Positions 53,641 to 62,511 of a DNA stretch of 64,000 nt are shown piece by piece. Within the stretch, counting starts at the first letter, position 1. Every line of letters starts with the position of its first letter. The translations under genes were made by a program, and so were the position numbers. Under the pieces are notes generated by a model. The model was not told the DNA's origin, made no database searches, and was given only the letters and a program-made list of their open reading frames with translations. This stretch comes from an uncultured Caulobacteraceae bacterium (lineage in GTDB: Bacteria > Pseudomonadota > Alphaproteobacteria > Caulobacterales > Caulobacteraceae). Where the stretch lies: contig CAIYVC010000073.1 in NCBI GenBank assembly GCA_903929535.1, positions 1 to 64,000 of the forward strand, read 5' to 3'.

Positions 53641-54047
53641 GGTTTGGCCAAGCGCCGAAACCGCGACGCAAGAGCACTAAGGGCGTAGAGCCCCGCCGTC
53701 ATCTAGCCAAAAGGTCTAATTTCAAGATTGACCTGACAACCGACCCGAAATCCACGGACTCTCTTTGGTCAAAACCAAGAATATCACATCCGATAATCGA
53801 GTGGAAATTGACGACATTGCCGCCACATCGGGAGAATAGACGCCTATCGCCTCTCACTTTCATAAAAATAAATGGTATACGTGGAAGTTATACAGTCTGT
53901 CCGCATAGTCTTCTCATAGAGTTGCGGCATCATGGATGCCGCCAGAGACAGTGCAGCGGCCGACGTCGGATCGAATCCGGCGCCTCTACTTGGGCGGCAT
54001 AACAGGGATTTTTTCCCTTTCAGCGCGAAGAGCGCCGAAGGCCGACC
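53641..54047. other. 407-bp AT-rich intergenic region with a foldable segment
   Basis: No convincing gene. About 53700-53930 is near 40-45% GC by eye in a window of roughly 68%. A segment at 53917-53988 can close with TAGAG/CTCTA around a perfect 7-bp hairpin (GCGGCAT, loop CATGG, ATGCCGC at 53924-53942) and a 5-bp arm with 7-nt loop (GTCGG-ATCGAAT-CCGGC at 53965-53981). An AGGGA/TCCCT hairpin with a T5 loop is at about 54004-54018. It separates the LuxR-type gene from the glycosylation genes. Confidence 0.4.
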
Positions 54048-56069
54048 TCAGGACGCGGAGGCGCGCCGCCGGAACACAAGGTGCTTGGCGCCAAGATAGT
54101 TGATGAACAGGCCGGCCGCCGTTCCCGCGATCATCGGCGGCAGCAACCGCCCCTGCAGGGCCGCGATGCCCACCACCATGCTGGTGTAGACGCCGAAGTT
54201 GGCCGCGAACCCGACCGACTGCACCGCCAGATAGCGGGACAGCTCCTTCAGCAGGGACTGCTGCCCCGCGTGGAAGCGGAAGGTCCAGGCCCGGTTGACC
54301 AGCCAGGTCGCCATCACCGCCACCAGGAAGGATACGATCCGTCCGCCGATCGGCGACATCCCTACCCCGACCACGGCCTTCAGCACGCTGAAGTCGACGA
54401 TGAAACCCAGGCCGCCCACCACGCAGAAGCGCGCGAAGTGGCCGTTCAGCGGGGGCAGGAAACGCCCGATCACCGGCTGCGCCCGCAGCCGCTCCCAGCG
54501 CTCCAGCACATGCGAAACCATCCGCTTGGTCCAGGTGGCCAGAGCCGGCAGGCCCATCGGCAGGGCGCACATCATCAGCCCCGCCCCCACCGGCATCAGC
54601 CAGCTCAGCCGCGACTGGTAGCGAGCGAAGGGCCCCGACAGCATCCCGCACACCGCCGCATTGACCAGGGTCACCGCCGCCAGCATCAGGATCACGCTGG
54701 CCACCCGCGCGGCCTCATCGTCTGTCCGCAGGCCTCGCGCGAACACCGCCTTGCGCACGTCCCTGCGGCTCAGCCGCCAGGCCAGCAGCAGGACCGTCGC
54801 GATCATCACCGCCCCATGCCAATCAGCCAGGTACTCGAACCTGAACGGCGGGCGGCAGTCGTTCGGCGGGCGGCAAGCGTCGAAATTGGGGATCATCTGC
54901 GGGATGAAGGTCGTCTTCCAGTAGCGGCCCCGCAGGTAGACCGCCGGGTTGCGCAGGGGATCGTCGACCTGGATGGAAACGAGCTGGTCGCCCCAGTTCT
55001 CCAGCGCGGTGAGGGTCACCCCCACCGGATCGAACTTCAAGGCGCCGATGACGAACCGGGTCTCTTCCTGCTCCAGCCGCGTGCGCGTCGGCCGGTCGGC
55101 GAGGTTGAACACGCCCAGCGTCTTGCGGTCGGACCACAGGATCAGGTTGGAGTTGAGCTCCACCGACTCCTTGATGTTCGTCGAACGGACGACGTTGTCC
55201 TGGTACTTGCAGACGGCGTAGGTTTCGCCGTGGGCGCAGGCGTAGCGCATGTAGGCCACGCCCGGTCCGTCAGCCAGCACCCGGGCCATCATGAACGGCG
55301 GATGGCCCAGCTTGTAGCCGGTGCGTGCGTGATAGGTCCCCTCGGCCACGAAGCCGGCGAACCAGGCCAGCAGCGCCGCCGACAGCAGCAGCGCCATCCG
55401 TCGCCCGGCGCTGGCCAGCGGCAGACCCATCAGCCAGACCAGGAAGGCCCCGCCCACCGCCATCACCGCGCCGGTGCCCAGGTGCGACTTGTGGATGGCC
55501 ATGGCGTAGGCGCTGAGCAGCCACAGCCCGACGATCTCGCGCCGCTTCAGCCGGTCGGTCTGGGTCAGGAGCAGGACAAAGGCGGCCCCCCCTATGCCGG
55601 CGAACACGTCGGGCATGGCGAAGGTCGTGAAGAAGGAGAGGCTGGTGCCTGCCACCACCGCGGCGGTCATCACCAGGAAGGACCAGCCGGGCGCCTTGGG
55701 AGCGATCGTGCGCCACAGCAGATAGACCACCCAGGCGGCCAGGAAGCTCTGGATCCCGGCCAGCAGCCACAGCGAACCGATCAGATAGGCGCCGTGCAGC
55801 AGCACGCCGTAGAGCGCCGAGCGCGCGCCCATCACCAGCGGATCGATCATCCGGTCGGACGGAACGGGCTCATCGCCCCAGTTCACGCCCTTGTACATCT
55901 TGAACTTGATGGAGGCCGGGTATTCCTCGACCACCTCGATGAGGTTGCGCCCCATCACCGAGTAGCTGTGCGAGTCGTAGAACACCGTCGGCCTGCCGTC
56001 GGCGAACGCCACCGACATCATCAGCAGCGTCGCCGCAAGCAGAGCCAGAAGCGGCGGTAAGCGACCCAT
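54048..56069 (-). CDS. Polytopic membrane protein fused to a C-terminal GtrA domain
   Basis: 673 residues. Residues ~1-500 hold about ten hydrophobic helices with a periplasmic stretch (DSHSYSVMG, KYQDNVVRSTNIKES), resembling GT-C-type glycosyltransferase scaffolds but without a motif I can name. Residues ~540-670 are a GtrA flippase-type domain (FARFCVVGGLGFIVDFSVL, ATWLVNRAWTFRF, INYLGAKHLVFRRR). GtrA proteins usually stand alone; the fusion could couple lipid-linked sugar flipping to transfer. It lies 18 nt behind the GT2 gene that would make the lipid-linked sugar. Confidence 0.7.
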   Translation of the reverse strand: MGRLPPLLALLAATLLMMSVAFADGRPTVFYDSHSYSVMGRNLIEVVEEYPASIKFKMYKGVNWGDEPVPSDRMIDPLVMGARSALYGVLLHGAYLIGSLWLLAGIQSFLAAWVVYLLWRTIAPKAPGWSFLVMTAAVVAGTSLSFFTTFAMPDVFAGIGGAAFVLLLTQTDRLKRREIVGLWLLSAYAMAIHKSHLGTGAVMAVGGAFLVWLMGLPLASAGRRMALLLSAALLAWFAGFVAEGTYHARTGYKLGHPPFMMARVLADGPGVAYMRYACAHGETYAVCKYQDNVVRSTNIKESVELNSNLILWSDRKTLGVFNLADRPTRTRLEQEETRFVIGALKFDPVGVTLTALENWGDQLVSIQVDDPLRNPAVYLRGRYWKTTFIPQMIPNFDACRPPNDCRPPFRFEYLADWHGAVMIATVLLLAWRLSRRDVRKAVFARGLRTDDEAARVASVILMLAAVTLVNAAVCGMLSGPFARYQSRLSWLMPVGAGLMMCALPMGLPALATWTKRMVSHVLERWERLRAQPVIGRFLPPLNGHFARFCVVGGLGFIVDFSVLKAVVGVGMSPIGGRIVSFLVAVMATWLVNRAWTFRFHAGQQSLLKELSRYLAVQSVGFAANFGVYTSMVVGIAALQGRLLPPMIAGTAAGLFINYLGAKHLVFRRRASAS

Positions 56070-56087
56070 AAAGCTAGCGAAAGCGCG

Positions 56088-57299
56088 TTAGCGGCGGATG
56101 GTCAACAGCGACGTGAGGAAGGCGGTCGCGGCCAGTTGCGCGGCCACCGCGACGGCGGTCAGCGACGGCACCAGCACGCGCAGGATGCTGTCGTAGAGGA
56201 TCGGCCCGAAGTCGCTATGAGCCCAGCTGGTCACCGCCCAGATGCAGCCCGCGACGCCCGCGGCCATCACCACGCCCGCGACCCGCAGCAGCGGCTCCAG
56301 GGTCATGCCGAGGATCAGCCGTTCCAGCTTTTCCGCCGGCGCGGGCAGGAAGCCCTCGACCATGGCGTAACGCTGGGCCAGGGCCCCGAAGGCCACCAAC
56401 TGAGCGCCGATCAGCACGGCGAAGCAGCAGACCACCATGGTGTGGATGTTCAGCTCGATGCGCGGGGTGATGTGCACCGCCCCGTGGCTCAGCAGGGCCG
56501 AGCCCAGCAGGCCCATCGCGATCATGGCGAAGCCGGGATAGACGAACAGCCACGCCGGGCTGTGCAGCAGCAGGAACTTCAGGTGGCGCCAGCCATCGCG
56601 CCACGTGCGCAGGTGCGGCGGACGCGAGCGGCCGTCCGGCGACAGGATGGTCGGAACCTCGGCCATCTTCACCTTATGCAGCGCCGACTTCACCACCATC
56701 TCGCTGGCGAATTCCATGCCGGGGCTCTTCAGCCGCAGCTTCAGGATGGCTTCACGTGAGAAACCGCGCAGGCCGCAGTGGAAGTCGCCCACCGGAATGC
56801 GGAACAGCAGGCGGCCCAGGAACGACAGCACCGGGTTGCCCAGATACTTGTGCAGGAAGGGCATGGCGCCCTTCTTGATGCCGCCCTTGAAGCGGTTGCC
56901 CATGACCAGTTCGTCGCCGCCGCGCAGGCGCTCGACCATCAGGTCCAGCTTCTCGAAATCGTAGCTGTCGTCGGCGTCGCCCATGATGATGAAACGGCCC
57001 TTGGCCGCCGCGATGCCGCCGATCAGGGCCGCGCCGTAGCCGCGCTCGGGAATGGCCGCCACGCGGGCGCCATGGTCCTCGGCGATCAGCTGCGAGCCGT
57101 CGGTGGAGCCGTTGTCGGCGATCAGCACTTCGCCGACGATGCCCGAACGCTCCAGAAAGCCGCGCGCCTTGTCGATGCAAACCGCCAGGGTCTCCGCCTC
57201 GTTGAGGCAAGGCATCAGGATGGTGAGCTCGATGGCGCCGTCGTTTGCCGGCGCCTTCAGGCGCGGCTCAAGTTCGGCGAGCTGGACAGATGCAGTCAT
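56088..57299 (-). CDS. GT2-family glycosyltransferase, polyprenyl-phosphate sugar synthase-like
   Basis: 403 residues. GT-A domain with TILMPCLNEAETL, ADNGSTDGS, DxD-type MGDADDSYDF and GNRFKGG, like dolichyl-phosphate mannose synthase and GtrB. Four or so C-terminal TM helices follow (WLFVYPGFAMIAMGLLGSAL onward). It would load a sugar onto undecaprenyl phosphate; the fused GtrA protein downstream would flip it. ATG 57299; a GC-rich inverted repeat lies 33 nt upstream. Confidence 0.88.
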   Translation of the reverse strand: MTASVQLAELEPRLKAPANDGAIELTILMPCLNEAETLAVCIDKARGFLERSGIVGEVLIADNGSTDGSQLIAEDHGARVAAIPERGYGAALIGGIAAAKGRFIIMGDADDSYDFEKLDLMVERLRGGDELVMGNRFKGGIKKGAMPFLHKYLGNPVLSFLGRLLFRIPVGDFHCGLRGFSREAILKLRLKSPGMEFASEMVVKSALHKVKMAEVPTILSPDGRSRPPHLRTWRDGWRHLKFLLLHSPAWLFVYPGFAMIAMGLLGSALLSHGAVHITPRIELNIHTMVVCCFAVLIGAQLVAFGALAQRYAMVEGFLPAPAEKLERLILGMTLEPLLRVAGVVMAAGVAGCIWAVTSWAHSDFGPILYDSILRVLVPSLTAVAVAAQLAATAFLTSLLTIRR

Positions 57300-57331
57300 G
57301 TGTCGACTCCTCGTCGCCGTCGCGCGGCGTG

Positions 57332-57358
57332 GCCTGGGCCGAGGGAGCGGCCCCAGGC
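57332..57358. repeat. GC-rich inverted repeat upstream of the GT2 gene
   Basis: GCCTGGGCCG (57332-57341) and CGGCCCCAGGC (57348-57358) pair with one bulged base over a 6-nt loop. It sits in the leader of the glycosyltransferase gene and could be an RNA hairpin or operator. No family assignment. Confidence 0.4.
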
Positions 57359-57530
57359 TTCAACATTCCGTGAACACCCTGCCGAGGCTGATACACGACT
57401 CGTCGGGCAAAAGCGATTGCCTTGCGATTAGAAAGACTTCTGGCGCCCACACATAAGGCGCCGCAATTGCGTTGTAACTGAGACGTGAACGCACACCTGG
57501 CGCCGGCTTCCTACATCAGCTTGGCTTGGG

Positions 57531-57555
57531 GGAACGCGGGACGTCCTGTACCGTT
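57531..57555 (+). promoter_or_regulatory. EcfG-type promoter upstream of egtB
   Basis: GGAAC at 57531-57535, 16-nt spacer, CGTT at 57552-57555: the same exact motif as in the phyR/ecfG island. It lies in the ~300-bp gap upstream of egtB on the correct strand. By random expectation roughly half a match would occur in the whole window on both strands, so this single remote hit could be chance, but its placement is right. Confidence 0.55.
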
Positions 57556-57606
57556 TGCCCAAGTTCGGCGGGTGTTTACGCGGAAACAGCGGACGGGGGC
57601 GACCTT

Positions 57607-58893
57607 TTGGCGGCGGCGAATCCAGGCCAGCGGACAGGCTCCGAAGATGCGCGGCGCCCGTCCTGGATGCGGCGCTATGACGCCGTGCGCGGCCAGACCC
57701 TGGCCCTCACCGCCGGCCTCAGCGCCGAGGACCAGCAGATCCAGTCCATGCCCGACGTCAGCCCCACCAAGTGGCACCTGGCGCACATGGCCTGGTTCTT
57801 CGAGACCTTCCTGCTGGCCCCGCGCCTGCCCAGCTACGAGGTGTTCGACCCTCAGTTCGGCTTCCTGTTCAACTCCTACTACGAGGCCGTCGGCGAGCGC
57901 TGGCCGCGTCCCGAGCGGGGCCTGCTGTCGCGCCCCTCCGCCGACCGCATCCTGGCCTACCGCCGCTACGTCGACGCCCACATGAGCGCCCTGATCGCCG
58001 GCGCAAGCGATGAAGAGTGGTCTGAGATCGAGCCGGTGCTGGAGCTGGGTCTGCATCACGAGCAGCAGCATCAGGAGCTGATCCTGATGGACATCAAGCA
58101 CGTCTTCTCGCTCAACCCGCTGGCTCCCGCTTACGCACCTGCCCGCGCCTGGCCCGCCGGCGAGGCCCATCCCCTATCTTGGGTCGCCCATCCGGGCGGG
58201 CTGGTGGAGATCGGCCACGACGGCTCCGGCTTCGCCTTCGACAACGAGGGGCCCCGGCACAAGGTCTGGCTGGAGCCCTTCGTACTGGCCAATCGGCTGT
58301 CCACCTGCGGCGAATACCTGGCCTTCGTCCAGGACGGCGGCTACGCCCGCCCGGGACTATGGCTCTCCGACGGCTGGGCCGCCGTGCAGCGTGAGGGCTG
58401 GAGCGCCCCGCTCTACTGGCGCGACGAAGACAGCCAGCCGCACATCTTCACCCTCTCGGGCCTCCGCCGCCTGAACCCCGCCGAGCCGGTCAGCCACCTC
58501 AGCTTCTACGAGGCCGAAGCCTTCGCCCGCTGGTCGGGCAAGCGCCTGCCGACCGAGGCGGAATGGGAAACCCTGGCCCAGCATCATCCGATGGCCGCGT
58601 CCGAACCCTCCGGCCTCTTCCATCCCCAGGCCGCAGCCCCCATCTCCGGTCTCCAGCAGATGACCGGCGAGCTTTGGCAGTGGACCGCGAGCCCCTACGG
58701 CCCCTACCCCCGCTATCGGCCGCCCGAGGGCCCGATCGGCGAGTACAACGGCAAGTTCATGTCCAGCCAGATGGTCCTGCGCGGCGGCGCGGCGGTGACC
58801 CCGGCCGAGCATACCCGCATGAGTTACCGCAACTTCTTTCCCCCGCACGCCCGCTGGGCCTTCAGTGGCGTGAGACTGGCCGATGATGCTTGA
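57607..58893 (+). CDS. egtB: Ergothioneine biosynthesis sulfoxide synthase EgtB
   Basis: 428 residues from TTG 57607. Non-haem iron enzyme joining hercynine to a thiol donor with O2. The DinB-like N-terminal domain has SPTKWHLAHMAWFFETF and the HxxxH iron ligands in HHEQQHQEL; the C-terminal formylglycine-enzyme-like domain has RLPTEAEWE, GELWQWTASPYGPY and LRGGA. Start options: TTG 57526 (would overlap the promoter), TTG 57607 (G-rich upstream sequence, usual length) or ATG 57667 (408 residues). Overlaps egtD by 11 nt. Confidence 0.9.
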   Translation: MAAANPGQRTGSEDARRPSWMRRYDAVRGQTLALTAGLSAEDQQIQSMPDVSPTKWHLAHMAWFFETFLLAPRLPSYEVFDPQFGFLFNSYYEAVGERWPRPERGLLSRPSADRILAYRRYVDAHMSALIAGASDEEWSEIEPVLELGLHHEQQHQELILMDIKHVFSLNPLAPAYAPARAWPAGEAHPLSWVAHPGGLVEIGHDGSGFAFDNEGPRHKVWLEPFVLANRLSTCGEYLAFVQDGGYARPGLWLSDGWAAVQREGWSAPLYWRDEDSQPHIFTLSGLRRLNPAEPVSHLSFYEAEAFARWSGKRLPTEAEWETLAQHHPMAASEPSGLFHPQAAAPISGLQQMTGELWQWTASPYGPYPRYRPPEGPIGEYNGKFMSSQMVLRGGAAVTPAEHTRMSYRNFFPPHARWAFSGVRLADDA

Positions 58894-59890
58894 TGTCGCC
58901 TGCGCCTACCGGCCTTCGCGCCTGGAATTCCACGACTTCGGCCCGGACCTCGGCGACTTCCGCCAGGCCCTGATCGACGGCCTGTCCGGTCCCGACAAGG
59001 CCATTCCCTGCCGCTTCCTCTACGACGCGCGCGGCTCGGCCCTGTTCGAGAAGATCTGCAAGCTGCCCGAATACTACCCCACCCGCACCGAGCTGGGCAT
59101 CCTGCGCGCCATCGCGCCTCACATCGCCGAGCGCCTCGGCCAAGGCGTGCAGATGATCGAGCTGGGCGGCGTTTCCAGCCTCAAGGCCCGCATCCTGCTG
59201 GACGCTCTGGACGAGCCCAACGCCTACATCCCCGTCGATATCTCCCGCGACCACCTGCGCGCCTCCGCCGAGGCGCTGTACGCCGAAAAGTCCGGCCTGT
59301 CGGTCCTGGCGGTCTGCGCCGACTACACCCAGCCGTTCGAACTGCCCACGGCCCCCGGCAGCGGCCCTCGCATGGGCTTCTTCCCCGGCTCCACCATCGG
59401 CAACCTGCGCCCCGACGAGGCCATCGCCTTCCTCGCCTCCTGGGCCGACCGGCTCGGGCCGGGCTCGGTGATGGTCGTGGGTGTGGACCTGCGCAAGGAC
59501 TCAGCCATCCTCGAACCGGCCTATGACGACGCTCAGGGGGTCACCGCCGCCTTCAGCAAGAACCTGCTGGTGCGGGCCAACCGCGAGCTCGGCGCCGACT
59601 TCGACCCGGACGCCTTCTCCCACCGCGCCCGCTACGACGCCGCCAGCGGCCGCATCGAGATTCACCTGGAAAGCCTGGCGGACCAGACGGCCCACATTCC
59701 AGGCAAGGATGGGGGCGACGTCGCCATCCCCCTGGCCCAGGGCGAGCGCATCCACGTCGAGGACAGCTACAAATACTCGCTGGAGGGCTTCAAGACCCTG
59801 GCCCGCGCCGCCGGCTTCCGCCCGACCGCCCATTGGACCGACGACAACCAGCTGTTCAGCGTCCACTACCTGGAAACCGCCTCGGCCTAG
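58883..59890 (+). CDS. egtD: L-histidine N-alpha-methyltransferase EgtD
   Basis: 335 residues. Makes hercynine, the precursor used by EgtB, by trimethylating histidine with SAM. CRFLYDARGSALFEKICKLPEYYPTRTE (residues ~43-70), PVDISRDHL, FFPGSTIGNL and the C-terminal FSVHYLE are family blocks. The SAM loop reads ELGGVSSLKARILL where most relatives have ELGSGSS. It follows egtB with an 11-nt overlap; egtC and egtE are absent, as is usual for the proteobacterial two-gene form. Confidence 0.92.
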   Translation: MMLDVACAYRPSRLEFHDFGPDLGDFRQALIDGLSGPDKAIPCRFLYDARGSALFEKICKLPEYYPTRTELGILRAIAPHIAERLGQGVQMIELGGVSSLKARILLDALDEPNAYIPVDISRDHLRASAEALYAEKSGLSVLAVCADYTQPFELPTAPGSGPRMGFFPGSTIGNLRPDEAIAFLASWADRLGPGSVMVVGVDLRKDSAILEPAYDDAQGVTAAFSKNLLVRANRELGADFDPDAFSHRARYDAASGRIEIHLESLADQTAHIPGKDGGDVAIPLAQGERIHVEDSYKYSLEGFKTLARAAGFRPTAHWTDDNQLFSVHYLETASA

Positions 59891-60996
59891 GGCCGCGCGA
59901 TCCGCCCGCCGGTCATCGGCGCCGGCACGCCCGTCGTCCCCGGGAAACTGATCGGCAGTCCCCGCAGAGTCCGCGCCGCCAGATAGGCGAAGGCCTCCGC
60001 CTCGATGGAATCCCCGCGCCAGCCCTGATCCTCGGCGCTCGTCACCGGCACCCCTGCCCGCTCCCGTATCGCCGCCAGCAGCACCGGATTATGCCGCCCG
60101 CCGCCGCAGGCCACGATCTGCGAGGGCCGCTCAGGACAGGCTTCCACCCCCAGGGCCACGGTGGCGGCGGCGAAGGCGGTCAGGGTCGCAGCGGCGTCTT
60201 CCAGCGTCAGATGATCCACCCGCGACAGAGAAAAGTCATATCGGTCCAGAGACTTGGCGCCTCGGACCCAGAAGTAGGGATGGTCGAGATAAGCCGCCAG
60301 CACCGCCTCATCCACCCGTCCGGCTCGCGCCAGAGCGCCGTCCTCGTCCAGCCGCCGGTCGGTTCGCGCCTGCACCAGCAGATCGATCATCCCGTTGGCC
60401 GGACCGGTGTCGAAGGCGGTCAAGATTCCGGCGCTGCCACATAGGGTAATGTTGCCCACCCCGCCCAAGTTCAGGACCGCCACGGGCGCCGGAAGTCCCG
60501 AATATCCACGTATCGCGTCATGATACACGGGCGCCAACGGCGCCCCCTGCCCGCCCGCGGCCACGTCGGCGGTGCGGAAATCATAGGCCACCGGCAAGCC
60601 CAGGCCCCGCGCCAGCAAATCCGCGTCGCCCAGCTGCACGGTGCGCCCTTCGGCCCGTGTGCGCCCCGGCGGCTCGTGCCAGACCGTCTGCCCGTGGAAG
60701 CCCACGAGGTCCAGATCGGCGCCGCTGAGCCCATTGGCCGCCATGAATCCCCGCGCGGCTTCCAGATGCTCCTCAGCCACCGCCCGCGCCGCCGGAACAA
60801 AGGAGACAGGCTCCGACGCGCCCCAGGCCCAAACACGCGCATCGTCAGTCGCCGTCTGCACCAGCGACCGCACGCCCGGATCGAGCTTGCGCTCCCCCGC
60901 CGGCCCGAAGGCGGCAATAGTCTCGCCGTCGGTGTCCAGCACCGCCATGTCGACGGCGTCGAGCGAGGTTCCGCTCATGAATCCGAGAACGCGCAT
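59887..60996 (-). CDS. anmK: Anhydro-N-acetylmuramic acid kinase
   Basis: 369 residues. Recycles 1,6-anhydroMurNAc released by lytic transglycosylases, giving MurNAc-6-phosphate. N-terminal GFMSGTSLDAVDMAVL, VGFHGQTVWHEP, LNLGGVGNIT, FDTGPANGMID and the catalytic-type D in DIEAEAFAYLA region (GDSIEAEAFAYLA) mark the family. The stop shares CTAG with egtD. Divergent from tyrS. Confidence 0.94.
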   Translation of the reverse strand: MRVLGFMSGTSLDAVDMAVLDTDGETIAAFGPAGERKLDPGVRSLVQTATDDARVWAWGASEPVSFVPAARAVAEEHLEAARGFMAANGLSGADLDLVGFHGQTVWHEPPGRTRAEGRTVQLGDADLLARGLGLPVAYDFRTADVAAGGQGAPLAPVYHDAIRGYSGLPAPVAVLNLGGVGNITLCGSAGILTAFDTGPANGMIDLLVQARTDRRLDEDGALARAGRVDEAVLAAYLDHPYFWVRGAKSLDRYDFSLSRVDHLTLEDAAATLTAFAAATVALGVEACPERPSQIVACGGGRHNPVLLAAIRERAGVPVTSAEDQGWRGDSIEAEAFAYLAARTLRGLPISFPGTTGVPAPMTGGRIARP

Positions 60997-61229
60997 CCAG
61001 CTTGACTGCCACGGCCTTCAAGCTCATGGGAAGCCCCATGATCACCGCCCGCCCCATCTGCGGCCTCTATTACCGCTCGCAAACCTAGCGAGCGGCCGGT
61101 CGATCTTTGCTTCCGTCCCGCCGCCAACCGGCCGGAGACGAAGCTCACCCTTCAAGCCAAGACGTCTCCGGCCTCGAAATTCAGGAGACTCCCGTGCTAA
61201 ACGCGCCTGCCCGCTTCGAAAGCCCGAGC

Positions 61230-62501
61230 ATGTCCGACACCGATACCGCCGCCTTCCGCCCGAAATCGGACTTCGTCCGCGTGATGCGCGAGCGCGGCTA
61301 CATCCATCAGTGCAGCGACCTGGAAGCGCTCGACAAGGCCGCCTGCGAGGGTGTGGTCACCGCCTACGTCGGCTACGACGCCACCGCCTCCAGCCTGCAT
61401 ATCGGCAACCTGATCAGCGTGATGATGCTGCGCCGCCTGCAACAGGCGGGGCATCGCCCCATCGTGGTCATGGGCGGCGGCACCACCAAGGTCGGTGACC
61501 CGTCGGGCAAGGACACCCAGCGCCAGATGCTCACCGAGGCCGACATCCAGGCCAATATCGACAGCATCAAGGGCGTGTTCAGCCGCTTCCTCGCCTTCGG
61601 AGACGGCAAGACCGACGCCTTCATGGTCGACAACGACGCCTGGCTGTCCAGCTTCGGCTACGTCCAGTTCCTGCGCGACTTCGGCCCCCACTTCACCATC
61701 AACCGCATGCTGACCTTCGAGTCGGTCAAGCTGCGCCTGGACCGCGAGCAGCCGCTGAGCTTCCTCGAGTTCAACTACATGCTGATGCAGGCGGTCGACT
61801 TCCTGGAGCTGAACCGCCGCCACGGCTGCGCCCTGCAGATGGGCGGCTCGGATCAGTGGGGCAACATCATCAACGGGGTGGATCTGATCCGCCGCATGGA
61901 CGCCAAACAGGCCTTCGCCCTGACCACGCCGCTGCTCACGACCTCCTCCGGCGCCAAGATGGGCAAGACCGCCTCCGGCGCCGTCTGGCTCAACGAAGAC
62001 CGCATGAGCCCCTACGACTACTGGCAGTTCTGGCGCAACACCGAGGACGCCGACGTCGGCCGCTTCCTGAAGCTGTTCACCGACCTGCCGCTGGACGAGA
62101 TAGCCAGGCTTGAGTCCCTGCCCGGCGCCGGCATCAACGACGCCAAGAAGGTGCTGGCCGACGAGGCCACCGCCCTGCTCCACGGCAGCGCCGCCGCCCA
62201 GACCGCCCGCGCCACGGCGGAAGCCGCCTTCGAACAGGGCGTCACCTCCGCCGACCTGCCGACTCTGGAGACCTCCCTGGCCGACCTTCAGGCCGGCGTG
62301 CCCCTGGCCAACCTCGCCCACGACGCGGGGCTGGCCTCCTCACGCGGCGAGGCCCGCCGTCTCGCCCAGGGCGGCGGCCTGAAGCTGAACGACAAGGCCG
62401 AGCCGGACGCGGGCCGCCTCGTCACGCTGGCCGATGTCGTGGACGGAACGATCAAGCTTGCCGCCGGCAAGAAGAAGATCGTCCTGCTGAAGCCCGTCTA
62501 A
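61230..62501 (+). CDS. tyrS: Tyrosyl-tRNA synthetase
   Basis: 423 residues, class I synthetase of the short-C-terminus TyrRS type. HIGH-motif variant SSLHIGNL, tyrosine-binding VGYDATASS and [20 protein letters not shown], and the KMSKS-like loop [15 protein letters not shown]. The C-terminal S4 domain is [23 protein letters not shown] 61230 is the conserved start; the frame is open upstream but without likeness. Divergent from anmK, 233 bp between them. Confidence 0.95.
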   Translation: MSDTDTAAFRPKSDFVRVMRERGYIHQCSDLEALDKAACEGVVTAYVGYDATASSLHIGNLISVMMLRRLQQAGHRPIVVMGGGTTKVGDPSGKDTQRQMLTEADIQANIDSIKGVFSRFLAFGDGKTDAFMVDNDAWLSSFGYVQFLRDFGPHFTINRMLTFESVKLRLDREQPLSFLEFNYMLMQAVDFLELNRRHGCALQMGGSDQWGNIINGVDLIRRMDAKQAFALTTPLLTTSSGAKMGKTASGAVWLNEDRMSPYDYWQFWRNTEDADVGRFLKLFTDLPLDEIARLESLPGAGINDAKKVLADEATALLHGSAAAQTARATAEAAFEQGVTSADLPTLETSLADLQAGVPLANLAHDAGLASSRGEARRLAQGGGLKLNDKAEPDAGRLVTLADVVDGTIKLAAGKKKIVLLKPV

Positions 62502-62511
62502 GGAGCGCGCC

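Noticed and set aside
53917-53988. tRNA gene
   Set aside because: Size and one arm are tRNA-like, but the 5' arm is a 7-bp hairpin with 5-nt loop, there is no anticodon arm, and the T-loop lacks TTC.
53900-54000. Two-piece tmRNA (ssrA)
   Set aside because: Considered because of the T-arm-like motif and the presence of smpB, but no tag reading frame ending in Ala-Ala or CCA end was seen on either strand.
53808-54002. 64-codon plus-strand frame in the AT-rich gap
   Set aside because: No convincing ribosome site, no family likeness and mixed composition; it crosses the foldable segment.
54081-56060. 659-codon plus-strand frame opposite the GtrA fusion
   Set aside because: Composition is that of an antisense frame; the minus strand encodes clear membrane helices and a GtrA domain.
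57526-57606. TTG 57526 as egtB start
   Set aside because: It precedes the -35 element of the candidate promoter and adds residues unlike EgtB.
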